The notes beneath the pieces are model-generated. The model ran no database searches, was not told the DNA's origin, and was given only the letters and a program-made list of their open reading frames with translations. A stretch of 64,000 bases of DNA, from positions 92,711,234-92,775,233 of the forward strand of contig CM057462.1 in NCBI GenBank assembly GCA_030035585.1. Reading direction: 5' to 3'. The position numbers and the translations under genes were made by a program. This document shows, in pieces, positions 1 through 10,180 of this stretch. Within the stretch, counting starts at the first letter, position 1, and each line of letters begins with the position of its first letter. This DNA is from Dugong dugon (lineage: Eukaryota; Chordata; Mammalia; Sirenia; Dugongidae).

Positions 1-879
1 AACGGTTACTTTTATGTATATGCATTCAAAGTCACTTAATTATAGCAGTGATGGGTGCCACAAAGGGGAAGTATAAAAACATAAGACTGTTACCCAGGAA
101 CAAAAGATTCTCAGTCCTCTTTGGCTAGGCCCAGCTAATATCTGCCTCAGGTAGATGTCGGTCCTTAATGCTCTCTGGCCTGTTTCCTGGGAAATCGTGT
201 CTCTGCAGCTCCATTTTAGCCTTCCTGAGCTTGCAGGAGAGGTTGGTCTACAACAGGGCAAGTCCCTTATCTGGAGATAAGGACCCACAAAAGGAGGAAG
301 GCAATAAGGCCTTCTGCTGGCAGTAAGCTCTGCAACCCATTATGGACATCATTATGAGGCAGTGGAGTGTGAGGGAGCTGTTTTTAGACAAGGTTGGAAA
401 ATTCTGCATTCCTCTGCCAGGCAACATTTCCTGTAGGGCCATGAGAAACTCGCTAATCATCTCTTTAGTTCCAAACGATATTACTTCAGGGCAGTTCCTG
501 TCAAGGCTCCATGCTTAAATATCTCTTTGCTTGGGTTTATTCCATCAAATGCTTCATTTGCTTTGAAAAAAAATGCCCCAAGCTTAGCTGGTTGAGCATC
601 TTAGAAGTTCAACTCACCACATGCCTCAGAAGGCTCCTAGCTTTGCTCCCAGTTGCTGCAGCTAAGACTGACATTTTCTGCAGATGACTGCATTTTCCAT
701 GAGCCTTAAGCATCTCCCACACTGTACTTGCAGTATGGTTGTGTAGAATTCAAATTAACCTGCAGGAATGTCCTATCTAAGGCCTTTACTTGTCTTCCTA
801 ACTCAGAAAGCCATGTTCTTCCCAGAGACACTTCCAGAACTCTCATTTCAACCCCTTCCCCAACACTTATATTCACTTA
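1..879. other. intronic sequence, no repeat recognised
   Basis: No exon, RNA gene or clear transposon could be identified. Short open frames lack splice context or recognisable protein similarity. Confidence 0.5.
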
Positions 880-960
880 TTCATTCAACAGATATTTATT
901 GAGTGCCAACTGTGTGCCAAGCATTGTGCTAGGTACTGAGGACACAGTGGTGAAAACATA
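880..960 (-). repeat. L2-type LINE remnant
   Basis: Carries the familiar ancient-mammalian-repeat string built on TTCAACAGATATTTATTGAG followed by a TGTGCCAAGCATTGTGCTAGG block. Strongly diverged and partial. Family name from memory. Confidence 0.6.
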
Positions 961-991
961 AAATTTCTCCCTTACAACCTTACATTTGGAT

Positions 992-1198
992 AAAAACCAG
1001 TTGCCATGGAGTCTACTCTGACTCATGGCAACCCCATGTGTTTCAGAGTAGAACTGTGTTCCACAGGGTTTTCAGTGGCTGATATTTCAGAAGTAGATCA
1101 TCAGACCTTTTTTCTGAGGCACCTGTGTGGACTTGAACTGCCAACTTTTTGGTTAGCAGCCAAGCACCTTAACCATTTGTACCACCCAGGGACTCCCA
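992..1198 (-). mobile_element. AfroSINE, full-length type
   Basis: On the minus strand it reads from a tRNA-like head (GGTGGTACAAATGGTTAAG) through a body with the GTCTGATGATCTACTTCTG block to the tail GACTCCATGGCAACTGG. It is about 207 bp. The short open frame across it is an accident of the repeat. Confidence 0.93.
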
Positions 1199-1204
1199 CA
1201 TTTT

Positions 1205-1435
1205 GATAGTGTGAGCAAATCCCCGTGTACAAAGTACGTTGTAGCTAACATTTCCCGAGTACGTACTCTGTCCTGAGTGCGGCGCTAGAGATTTAATGTG
1301 CCATAAAAACCCTGCGAGGTAGACACTACTATGTCCGTTTTAACATGCTGAGAAAGCTCAGCTAGTAACTGACAGAGCTAGGATTCAAATCTAAGTTTTT
1401 CTGACTAAGAAGTCCAAAGTCTCAATCACTACCTA
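1205..1435 (-). repeat. MIR remnant
   Basis: Shows the MIR order of blocks in reverse: a diverged TACTCTGTCCTGAGTGCGGC string, CCTGCGAGGTAGACACTACT, then AGAGCTAGGATTCAAATC. Old and diverged. Confidence 0.7.
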
Positions 1436-1590
1436 ATTCTAAAGTAATATTCCATGTTTATGGGGGAAAAGGGAAGGTTATAAGCCTTTTAGCTTATAGA
1501 GTATCATCTTTGAAAGAGGATTTTTTAATTACCCTTAGATAATTTTTGTTATTTGTATTTTTCTATAATTTCTACTTTTTAATCAGTTAA

Positions 1591-1748
1591 TACACTGGTT
1601 AAGAGCTCAGCTGCTAATCAAAAGGTCAGCAGTTGGAATCCATCAGCCACTCCTTGAAAACCCTATGGGGCAGTTCTACTCTGTCCTATAGGGTTGCTAT
1701 GAGTTGGAATTGACTAGACGCAATAGGTTTGCTTTTGTTTTTTTTTTA
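1591..1748 (+). mobile_element. AfroSINE, short T-tailed type
   Basis: Begins ACTGGTTAAGAGCTCAGCTG, continues with the CTATGGGGCAGTTCTACTCT block and ends in GTTTGCTTTTG plus a T-run. It lacks the long-type central segment, so it is about 155 bp. Confidence 0.93.
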
Positions 1749-2141
1749 TTCTTACAGTCAGATAAAAAATAAGTCAAATTCACAAAAAGTAAGGAAACAA
1801 CACAATACATAGCCCCACTAGTAAGCTTTTAGCCTGCTATTCTTCTGTGCTGCTAGTGCTGTAAGGGGTACGAAACCTGGCCTGACGTTTCCTCCACGCT
1901 GGAGCTGTTTTTACTTAGTGCTACAGCTCTAGTCCCGCAAGGGCCTTGACATGGCCACTCACTAGGAATGTAACCTTGGGTGAGTCCCTTAGCCTCCCTG
2001 AATTTCACTGTTCTCAGCCATCATGCAGGACTAACAATGTCCACCGTTGTTATCAGATCCTAATAGATAATGTGCTTTGTAAACTGTAAAGTGACTTGCG
2101 TATGTCTTTCTAGTCTTTATTTTTACATCAACAAACACTTG

Positions 2142-2484
2142 TTGCTGTTATTAGCTGCCCTCAAGTTGGCCCTTGACTTATGGTGACCCCATGCACAGCA
2201 GAAAGAAATGCTGCCTGGTCCTGTGCCATCCCCATGATCAGTTACGAATTGGACTATTGTGATCCGTAGGGTTTTCATTGGCTAATTTTCAAAAGTAGAT
2301 CAGCAGGCTTTTTTTCCTAGTTCATCTTAGTCTGGAAGCTCTGCTGAAAGGTTTTCAACATTATAGCAACAGGTAGGCTTCCACTGATGGACAGGTGGTA
2401 GCAGCGCATGAAGTTCATTGCCTAGAAATCAAACCCGGTCTCCTGCGTGTAAGGCAAGAATTCTACCCCTGAATTACCACTACC
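2142..2484 (-). mobile_element. tRNA-Gly-headed SINE with AfroSINE/RTE body
   Basis: The right end, read on the minus strand, resembles tRNA-Gly (GTAGAATTCTTGCCTTACAC then a GGGTTTGATTTC B-box-like string). The left end carries the RTE-like tail (GGTGCCATCAAGT-type, here diverged), and the middle has GATCTACTTTTGAAAATTAG, shared with AfroSINE. About 340 bp; a second copy lies at 26378-26710. Confidence 0.8.
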
Positions 2485-3410
2485 CCCAGTCAAGGAATAC
2501 TAAGTGATCAGAGATATCTCTTAACTGCTTAGCAGTCATGTGTGTTAAAAGAACTATGAAAGTAGGCAGTGAAGTCTTGGTGATGTGTGTTTTTAGAGAC
2601 CATGGTCTTTTGTTGGTGGTGGTGGTAGCATTGTGTTTATTTTTTTACTTATAATAAAGTTTCCTGAGGTAAATATGAATGGTTGAGTTGAAGGCAAGAG
2701 AAAGTTTGAGGTTATGGAAAACTTTAATAATGCAATCACATTGAAGAGAAGAGCTCAGAGAAAGCCTGTCTTTTGGTGGTGGGAATCTCTCTGCTAACAG
2801 AGTCCTGATGGAAATCAGATGCTGATGATGACAATCTGATCAGACCTTGGGGTCAGAGCACAGGCTAGTTATGGACAGCCCTTGAGGTGCAAGGCTTGAA
2901 GTGACTACCACTTTGGTGCTGAGGAGGCCATAGCAGCCTGGCCCTCCACTGCCCCACAAGCCCACTAGACAGTGACCTCTTAGTTCCTAGTAGGCTTTAT
3001 CCTGCTGAGGGAGAGATTTAGGGAAGGCCTGGGACAATCTTGAAAAACTTCAGAGTCCAGCTAACCAGTTTGGATCCTCTTTGCCAGGATCAGTTGAAGC
3101 AGCCTCATTTACTCTTGTTTCCAGAAACTGAGGTTCCTAGGGTACTTTTGTTAGGAAGATGGGTCTCAGCAGCTCTGCTCTTTTGAGGGGGTGTGGGCAC
3201 AGTACATCTCCTGTACCTTTTTTGCCCTTTTCATTAAATCTTTTTCTTCCTTTTTAAAAACCTAGATTTAAAAAGGTTCACAGAAGCCAAACATGTTTGT
3301 TGTAGAAAATCTAGAAAATGAAACAGTCAAAATGATAATCACTGCTAACATATATTCTTTTAGTCTTTTTTATGCACATATTTTTTATTTAAAATTTTAT
3401 TTTTTCAATT
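2485..3410. other. intronic sequence, no repeat recognised
   Basis: Contains runs such as GTTGGTGGTGGTGGT and AT-rich segments, but no element, RNA gene or exon could be supported. Confidence 0.45.
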
Positions 3411-3697
3411 CTGTAGACTTTCTTTTGTTAAGAACGGTTTCAGGCTTACAGAAAAATTGTGCAGAATGTACAGCGAGTTCCCATATACCCTCTCCCCTCT
3501 GTACCCTGTTTCTCCTATTATAACATCTTCCTTTCATGTGATACATTTCTTACAATTGATGAACCAATATTGATAGATTATTATTAACTAAGGTCATAGT
3601 TTACATTAGCGTTCACTGTGCATATAGTCCTATGGGTTTTGACAAACGCATAGCATCAGGTATCTATCATTACAGTATCATATAGAATAGTTTCACT
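3411..3697 (-). mobile_element. L1M 3'-UTR fragment
   Basis: The plus strand reads like antisense old-L1 3' UTR, with a GGCTTACAGAAAAATTGTGC string, a TGAACCAATATTGATAGAT block, then CATAGTTTACATTAGCGTTC. It is broken at ATAGTTTCACT, where the next element inserted. Confidence 0.75.
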
Positions 3698-4691
3698 AGA
3701 TAAGTCAATCATAAAAGGACAAATACTGTATGAGACCACTACTGTAAAAACTCATGAAAAATGTACACACAAAAAGAACCAATCTTTGTTGGTTACGAGG
3801 GATGGGAGGGGTTGGGGGGAAATACTAAATAGATAAGTAGTAACTTTGGTGAAGGGTAAGACAGTACACAATATTGGGGAAGCCAGCACAACTTGTACAA
3901 GGAAAGATCATGGGAGCTCCATAGAAACATCCAAACTCCCTGAGGGACCGAATTGCTGGGTGGAGGGCTGTGGTCTCTGGGAACATCTAGCTCAATTGGC
4001 ATAACACAGTTTATAAAGAAAATGTTCTACATTCTACCTTGGTGAATAGCCTTTGGGGGCTTAAAAGCCTGTGAGCAGCCATTTAAGATACTCCACTGGT
4101 CTCACCCCTTTGGGAGCAAGGGAGAATGAAGAAAACAAGATACAAGGGAAAGATTAATCCAAAGGACTAATGGATCACAACTACCATGGCCTCCACCAGA
4201 CTGAGTCCAGTACAACTAGATGGTGCCTGGCTACCACCACTGACTGCCCTGACAGGCATCACAACACAGGGTCCCGCGCAGAGCTGAAGGAAAATGTAGA
4301 ACAAAATTCTAACTCACAAAAAAAAACCAGACTTACTGGCGTGACAGAGACTGGAGAAACCCTGAGAGTATGGCCCCTGGACACCCTTTTAGCTCAGTAA
4401 TGAAGTTACTCTTGAGGTTCACCCTTCAGTCGAAGATTAGACAGCCCCATAAAACAAAACAAGACTAATGGGACATAACAGTCCAGGGACAAGGACTAGA
4501 AGACAGGAGGGGACAGGAAATCTGATAATAGGGAACCCAAGGTCAAGAAGGGACAGTATTGACATGTCGTGGGGTTGTTAAGCATTGTCATAAAACAATA
4601 TATGTACTAACTGTTTAATGAGAAACAGTTCTGTAAACCTTCATCTAAATAAAGTACAATTTAAAAAAAACAAACAAAACATAGTTTCACT
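3687..4691 (+). mobile_element. retroposed L1-type 3'-end element with target duplication
   Basis: ATAGTTTCACT occurs at 3687-3697 and again at 4681-4691, so the inserted body is 3698-4680 (983 bp). The 3' end carries AATAAA followed by an A-rich tail. The 5' part has a G-rich polypurine stretch at about 3799-3826, typical of L1 3' UTRs. No reverse-transcriptase frame is present; the 76-codon frame at 4170-4400 is probably incidental. Related copies lie at 19124-19901 and 40065-40570. The L1 assignment is inferred; the retroposition is well supported. Confidence 0.85.
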
Positions 4692-4696
4692 GCCTT

Positions 4697-4790
4697 CCGT
4701 TGCTGTCGAGTTGATCTCGACTCATAGTGATGCTATCTATACCAAAACCAAATCAAACCCATTGCCATCAAGTCAATTCCGACTCATGGC
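4697..4790 (-). mobile_element. two SINE tail fragments
   Basis: Two successive copies of the 3'-tail segment in minus orientation: 4697-4736 (TTGCTGTCGAGTTGATCTCG) and 4741-4790 (CCATTGCCATCAAGTCAATT). Neither has a tRNA head. Confidence 0.8.
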
Positions 4791-4998
4791 TACCCTGGTG
4801 GTACAGTGGTTAAAGTGCTTGGCTGCTAAGTGAAAGGTTGGCGGTTAGAACCACCAGCCATTCCATGAGAGAAACGTGGCAGTCTGCTTCCATAAAGATT
4901 TACAGCCTTGGAAACCTTATGGGGCAGTTCTACTCTGTCCTATAGGGTCGCTATGAGTTGCTATGAGTATTGAGTATTGGCAATGGGTTTATTTTTTC
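4791..4998 (+). mobile_element. AfroSINE with extended centre
   Basis: Starts TACCCTGGTGGTACAGTGG and includes an AAACGTGGCAGTCTGCTTCC centre absent from the short type. A small duplication (CTATGAGTTGCTATGAGTAT) sits in the tail. It abuts the truncated minus-strand fragment at 4741-4790. Confidence 0.92.
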
Positions 4999-5084
4999 TG
5001 AGAAGCCCTAAGGTTTGAGTCTTTCTTACGTTGAGCCAATTGGCCTTCATTCTCACTGTGCTACATGTACTCTCCTTCTCAAAA

Positions 5085-5405
5085 AGTGGGATCAAGGCTG
5101 CTCTTTGGAGTTTGTAGTTAGGTTGACCCAAGTTTTGGCTGTGGCATTCAGTAACCAAATGGCCTTGGGTTCCAGCCTCAGTTTTATCATCTATAAAATG
5201 GGGATTCAGGGGACCTCATACCATCAAGAAAGCAGTGCCAGGAGCGGAAGTGCGTCCTTTGGACTGGGAGCTGAGAAGCTCCTAGTCTGGGGGAACACTG
5301 ATGAGAAGGCCGAGAGAGAGAAAGCCTTCCCCTGGAGCTGACACCCTGAATTTGGACTTTTAGCCTACTTTACTGTAAGGAAATAAACTTCTCTTTGTTA
5401 AAAAA
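5085..5405 (+). repeat. MIR remnant and possible MaLR-type LTR end
   Basis: About 5150-5220 has the MIR-like string CTATAAAATGGGGATTCAGG. From about 5250 the sequence runs to GAAATAAACTTCTCTTTGTT, which looks like an old LTR 3' end with a polyadenylation signal. The LTR naming is uncertain. Confidence 0.45.
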
Positions 5406-5410
5406 ATAAG

Positions 5411-5814
5411 GGGGGGGGAGGTTCAAAAATTCCTACTATTACACATTCTAACTTTGAGACAGACCAACCAAGCTGGAGCGGAAGGGCATTAACTGTGCCT
5501 TTAAGTATTAGCAGTTGTGTGTTCTCATTTCAGACTTTATTGTGACTCAAGCTATTCATTAGTTCTGAGCTTCTAAGGTGTGTCTGCTGTGTTGGAAGCA
5601 GTGTCTTATAGCCCTGTTTATGATTAATAAATAGTATTAATAAACTATAATAAAGCCAAAATGCATCTCTAAATAAATTTGTAAGTATATTGAAAAGAAT
5701 TAAGAAGAGTCAAAATCCAATGTCATAACATTTTTCATTGCTACAAAGATATATATAACACATCTACCAATTCAGGATTTTTTTATATGTAATACTATTA
5801 TTACAATTTATTAC
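5411..5814. other. AT-rich intron, no element recognised
   Basis: Begins with a G-run at 5410-5418 and continues AT-rich to the L1 fragment. Nothing else could be supported. Confidence 0.4.
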
Positions 5815-6003
5815 TAGTATCACAATTTAGTGATACTAATTACATTACTTATGCTGTGCAACCACCATTAATATCTCTTGCCAAATTTTCCATCACCATA
5901 AACAGAAACTTAATGCTTCCTAAAAAATCTTTCCATCTTTCTCCTTCCCTCTCACGCCTGATAACCATTATTGAGCTTTGGACTCTATATGTTTGCCTAT
6001 TCT

Positions 6004-6227
6004 AGCTATTTTGTAGGAGTCCCTGTGTGGCACAAACAGTTAAACTCTCGACTGCTAGCCAAAGGATTGTTGGTTCTCACTCACCCAGAGGCACCTTGGA
6101 AGACAGGCCTGGGGATCTGCTTCCAAAAGGTTACAGCCTTGAAAATCCTACGGAGCAGTTCTCTGCACACATGGGGTCGCCATGAGTTGGAATCCACTCA
6201 ACGGCAACTAACAACAACAAGCTATTT
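6004..6227 (+). mobile_element. AfroSINE with target duplication
   Basis: Body 6012-6219, from GGAGTCCCTGTGTGGCAC to a CTAACAACAACA tail. AGCTATTT occurs at 6004-6011 and 6220-6227 as the duplicated L1 target. This copy shows the ACAA-type tail clearly. Confidence 0.94.
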
Positions 6228-6369
6228 CATATAAGTGAGATAGTATTTGTTCTTTTGTGGTTAACTTTATTCAGCATGATGTTTTCAAGGTTCACCCATG
6301 TTGTAGCACGTATCAGGACTTCGTTTCTCTTCATGGCTGAGTAATATTCCATTGCAGGTATGTTTGCTG

Positions 6370-6432
6370 TTTATTGTGATATGCCGTCGAGTTGGTTCCC
6401 ACTCATAGCAGCCGTGCATACAACAGAACAGT
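6370..6432 (-). mobile_element. RTE 3'-tail scrap
   Basis: GCCGTCGAGTTGGTTCCCAC followed by CATACAACAGAACAG matches the terminal region of the RTE copies here. It interrupts L1 3'-UTR sequence. Confidence 0.7.
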
Positions 6433-7000
6433 GTATATGTATACCTATGAAGGTATACATCACATTTGTTTTAACCATTCATCTGTTGATGGACATTTAG
6501 ATTTCTCCCCCTTTAGACTATTGAGAAAGTGTCTGTTTGTATTGGTGCTTTCAAGTCTCTTGGGCGTATGCCTGGGAGTGGAATTTCTGGGTCATATGGT
6601 AGGTCTATGTTTGACTTTTTGAGGAACCGCTAAACTGTTTTCCACAGCAGCTGTCCCATTTTACTTTCCCACCAGTAATGGATGAGGATTCCAGTGTGTC
6701 CACATCCTCACCACCATTTGTTGTTGTCTGTTCGTTTGTTTTATCTTAACCATTCTAGTAGGGGTGAAGTGGTATCTCATTGTGATTTTAATTTGCATCT
6801 TCCTAATGGTTAATGACATTGAGCATCTTTTCATGTGCTTTTTGGCCATTCGTGTATCTTCTTTAGTGAAATGTCTATTCAAATCCTTTATCCATTTTTG
6901 ATCGAGTTATTTGCCTTTCTGTTGTAAAGCTGTAGATGCTCTTTGTACATTCTGGATATTAAACCCTTATTCAGTGTATAGCACATCTTTGGTCATTTGG

Positions 7001-7206
7001 GAGTTCCTGGGTGATACAAGTGGTTAATGTGTTCAGCTGCTAACCAAAAGGTTGGCGATTCGAGTTTACCCAGAGGTGCCGTGGGAGAAAGGCCCAGGAG
7101 AAATCTACTTGCAAAAATTCAGCCATTGAAAACGCTAGGAGCACGGTTCCACTCTGACACACCTTGGGTCGTCATGAATGGGAATTGACTCGATGGTGGT
7201 ACTGGT
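7001..7206 (+). mobile_element. AfroSINE at the L1 inversion junction
   Basis: Runs from GAGTTCCTGGGTGATAC to GACTCGATGGTGGTACTGG. It lies exactly between the two opposed L1 segments, so it landed at or near the inversion junction. Confidence 0.93.
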
Positions 7207-7216
7207 ATGGTTAGTT

Positions 7217-7615
7217 TGTCTTTGACAAGGGTACTAAATCCATCCAATGGGAAAAGAGTAGTCTCTTGAATAAACGGTGCTAGGACAACTGGATTTCTAC
7301 ATGCAAAAGAATGAAATTGGATCCATACCTCACACCGTATATGAAAACTAACTCAAAATGAATAAAAGACCTACATGTAAGATCTAAAACTCTTAGATGA
7401 AAACACAGGGGCACTACCTTGGGACCTAGTCTTCAACAATGGATTCTTAGATAGGACACCGAAAGCACAAGCAACAAAGTAGATAAATGGAACCTCATCA
7501 AAATTAAAAACTTTTGTACATCAAAGGACTTTACCAGCAAAATGAAGAGACAACCTATAGACTGGGATAAATTTTTAGGAACTATATATCAGATAAGGGT
7601 TCAATGTCATAATAT
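7217..7615 (+). mobile_element. L1 ORF2 fragment, inverted 5' part
   Basis: Plus-strand sequence corresponds to the distal part of old-L1 ORF2 (GGACAACTGGATTTCTACAT, ACATCAAAGGACTTTACCAG). It ends at TCAGATAAGGGTTCAATGTC, the point where the minus-strand segment at 5815-6998 begins in L1 order. Stops and frameshifts make it non-coding. Confidence 0.85.
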
Positions 7616-8456
7616 ATTAATCCCAGCAATCTGTAATGAAATTTTTCATTGCGTAGATGTATACTTATTAGTTCAGAGTTGCTTTGAACTTTAGAACTAA
7701 ATGACAAATAGCCTCTGGGAGCCATGTCTGTTTTAGGCAGAAGACTTGGTGTATGGACTCCTAGATCTCATGAAGTTGTTTGGAGGATTAGGAGAGATCA
7801 TGTATGACCCTTGTAGTACATTATCGTTATAGTATTACTAACCACAGAATCTTCTCTTTTTCTGGCTAAACAGTTCCCATTCTTTTTATTATTTCTTCTA
7901 GCTAGGTTCCCAGATCCTTCCCCCTTAAAAGGTCACATCCTTTAGAGAGCACACATACTCCAGGTGGTCCTGGATCATATAGGAAGCAGGAAGACTATCT
8001 CTTAATTCATTTTGACTTTTATTTCTGCAGCCTCTGGGTAGCCTCATCTTACTGTCAACTCCTGATGAACTTGCAGTTAACTAAAACTCCTGTGAGTTTT
8101 TCAGTTATTGACATTTACTTGCACCTCTCTTTTCTCATACTTGTGTAACCAGTATTTTGTGTACCAGTATTCATTATAAGCTATTCCTATTATATTTCAG
8201 CTTGTTAGACCTGTCATGTTATTTGATGCTATCAATTAGCATACTCATAACCTTCCAACTTCCTGTCTTATATTAATTTGATCCTCACCTAAGACATTGA
8301 TGGGACCATTGGCTTATTATATGTGTGGAGAACTGTATTTGGAATGCATCTTACAGATATACATAATTCAAATCTTGTTTTTGAGAGACGCCAGGCCAAT
8401 TTCAGCATTTTCCTGGTTCTCTGAACTTGTTGAAGTCAGCATTCCTAGTTTTTTCC
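7616..8456. other. intronic sequence, no repeat recognised
   Basis: No exon, RNA gene or identifiable transposon. Composition is like the rest of the intron. Confidence 0.45.
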
Positions 8457-8690
8457 ATTAATTTGTTCAACAGGTATTTGTAGATCTATGTGCCAGACAC
8501 TGTGCTAGGTGCTGGGTACAGAAATAAATGATAAGTGTCTGTCTTCAAGACGCTTACAGTCCAGTGGGAGAGACAGGCTAAAAGCAGCGGGTACGTACTA
8601 AAAGGAGTAGAGGAGTTTTGAAGAAGGCTTTATGGAGGTGTTGATATTTGAGCTGAGTATTACAGGATACATAGGGGTTTGCCAAACAGG
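8457..8690 (-). repeat. L2-type remnant
   Basis: TTCAACAGGTATTTGTAGAT and GCCAGACACTGTGCTAGGTG, then a CAGTCCAGTGGGAGAGACAG block as in antisense L2-class repeats. Diverged. Confidence 0.6.
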
Positions 8691-9017
8691 AAACAGGTCA
8701 GAAACACATCTGTCATATCCAGAGTCCTCTCTCTTTAGTCTACATTAGAACCAAGAATGCATGTCCATTTTCTCTCACAGTTCCTACTGTTCTCCAAACA
8801 ATTTTTTTCTTCTTCAGAATTATATCTCTATCCTTGACATTCTAAGAAATGTAATTACAATTGCTTATAACATTCCAGGAACGTTAAAAATTGAGAATAT
8901 GCACCATCTTTTAGCTAGAGGACACTTTTAAGATGTATTCAGATTGTTGAACATCTCATGTCACTCTTATGCCTTCTCTCAATACCAGTTTTGTGATCAG
9001 CATTATTTAAAATAATA

Positions 9018-9235
9018 TAATAATAACCGCTAACATTTGTTGAATCCATTCTATGTACCAGGGACTATGAACGGTGTTGTATATATATCATCTCTTTCTC
9101 TCATTAACAAGCCAAGGGTTTGATCTCAGAGAGGTTGAGTAACTAGCCCAAGGTCACACAGCTGATAAAGCAGCAAATGTAGATCTCTTTGACTCCAATG
9201 CCAGGCTATTCGTATTTCCTCATTCTGGCCAGTTG
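9018..9235 (-). repeat. MIR remnant
   Basis: AGGTTGAGTAACTAGCCCAA followed by GGTCACACAGCTGATAAAG is the MIR core in reverse. Confidence 0.75.
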
Positions 9236-9279
9236 GTCGATATACCACAATGCTGATGCTTGGGTTCCTCTCCTTCTTG

Positions 9280-9640
9280 ATTTTCATTCATTGCTTCTCT
9301 TGAATTGCCTTTCTTAAACCATTTCATAAATTTTTACTTCTCCATGATTTTACTCATGCTAGTCATCCAGCGTAAGTTTTCTGCCTTTCCAAATCCTTCC
9401 TGTTCTTGCATACCCGACTCAAATATCACTTCCCATGAAGGCTTCTTGTTTCGTTAGTCAAATATATTTTCTCCTTCTCCTACACAATAATAATACTTTG
9501 CTTGTATTTTGATTTGGCTCTTATTTTACCCTGACTGAATTATACATTTTTACTTCCTGGAAGTTGGGACCCTGCTATAATATGTCCCCAATTTATCTGC
9601 CTCCAATAGTAGAGGTACAATATAAAGGTTATTACTTGAG
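9280..9640 (+). repeat. L2-type remnant, 3' part
   Basis: Diverged succession of L2 3'-end blocks (CAAATATCACTTCCCATGAA, then GAAGTTGGGACCCTGCTAT). Identified by overall resemblance only. Confidence 0.5.
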
Positions 9641-9819
9641 TCATTAGTTCTGAGGAACAGTAGAGGCAATTGGGTGAGTTTAAGCTGGGAAAGAAACCTG
9701 GTAACTGCCCCCAATGCTAGAAGTGATGCCTTTCAGAAGAGAGAACAAAATGGTTCCATGTTCCCTAAGAATTTAGGCTGACATTATCAGGTAAAAGATC
9801 TTTTTAATAAAAATAACAA

Positions 9820-10180
9820 AAAGGGGAAGGAAACTAACACTCATTGATCTCATTGATAGCACGAGCTATACTGCTGCTCTGTAGACATTATTTCCACTCC
9901 CCACATCCCTGTTGCTGTCGAGTCAATTCCAACCCTTAGCGACCCTATAGGACAGAGTAGAATTGCGCTGTAGTGTTTTCAAGGAGTGGCTGGTGGATTC
10001 GAACTACTGACCTTTCGTTTCTCAGCCGAGCTCTTAACCACTGAGCCAACAGGGCTCCACTCTCCACATAGTCTTGTACAATATTTCCCCTCTTTTATAG
10101 ATGAGAAAACCAAAGTTCCAAGAGGCTAAAGACATTGTGTAAGCTTATGCAGCTAGTCGTTATCCTTGGCCCGTTCCTCT
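9820..10180 (-). repeat. MIR remnant split by a SINE
   Basis: MIR-like 5' block (CACTCATTGATCTCATTGAT) before the SINE and TTTTATAGATGAGAAAACC after it. The SINE target duplication lies within this element. Confidence 0.6.
9894..10071 (-). mobile_element. AfroSINE, short type, with target duplication
   Basis: Body about 9907-10058. Flanked by CCACTCCCCACAT and CCACTCTCCACAT, one mismatch. The minus strand reads from GGAGCCCTGTTGGCTCAGTG into the tail TTGACTCGACAGCAACAGG. Confidence 0.93.

Larger units (their letters stand above)
5815..6998 (-). mobile_element. L1 3' segment (part of a 5'-inverted L1)
   Basis: On the minus strand 6661-6882 translates to an L1 ORF2 C-terminal stretch ([20 protein letters not shown], then an [13 protein letters not shown] region). 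The 3' UTR follows at lower coordinates. Interrupted by a SINE at 6012-6219 and an RTE tail scrap at 6370-6430. The upstream part of the same ORF2 lies inverted at 7217-7615. Confidence 0.88.

Noticed and set aside
5250..5405. A named LTR family
   Set aside because: Only a polyadenylation-like end is visible; the evidence is too thin for a family call.
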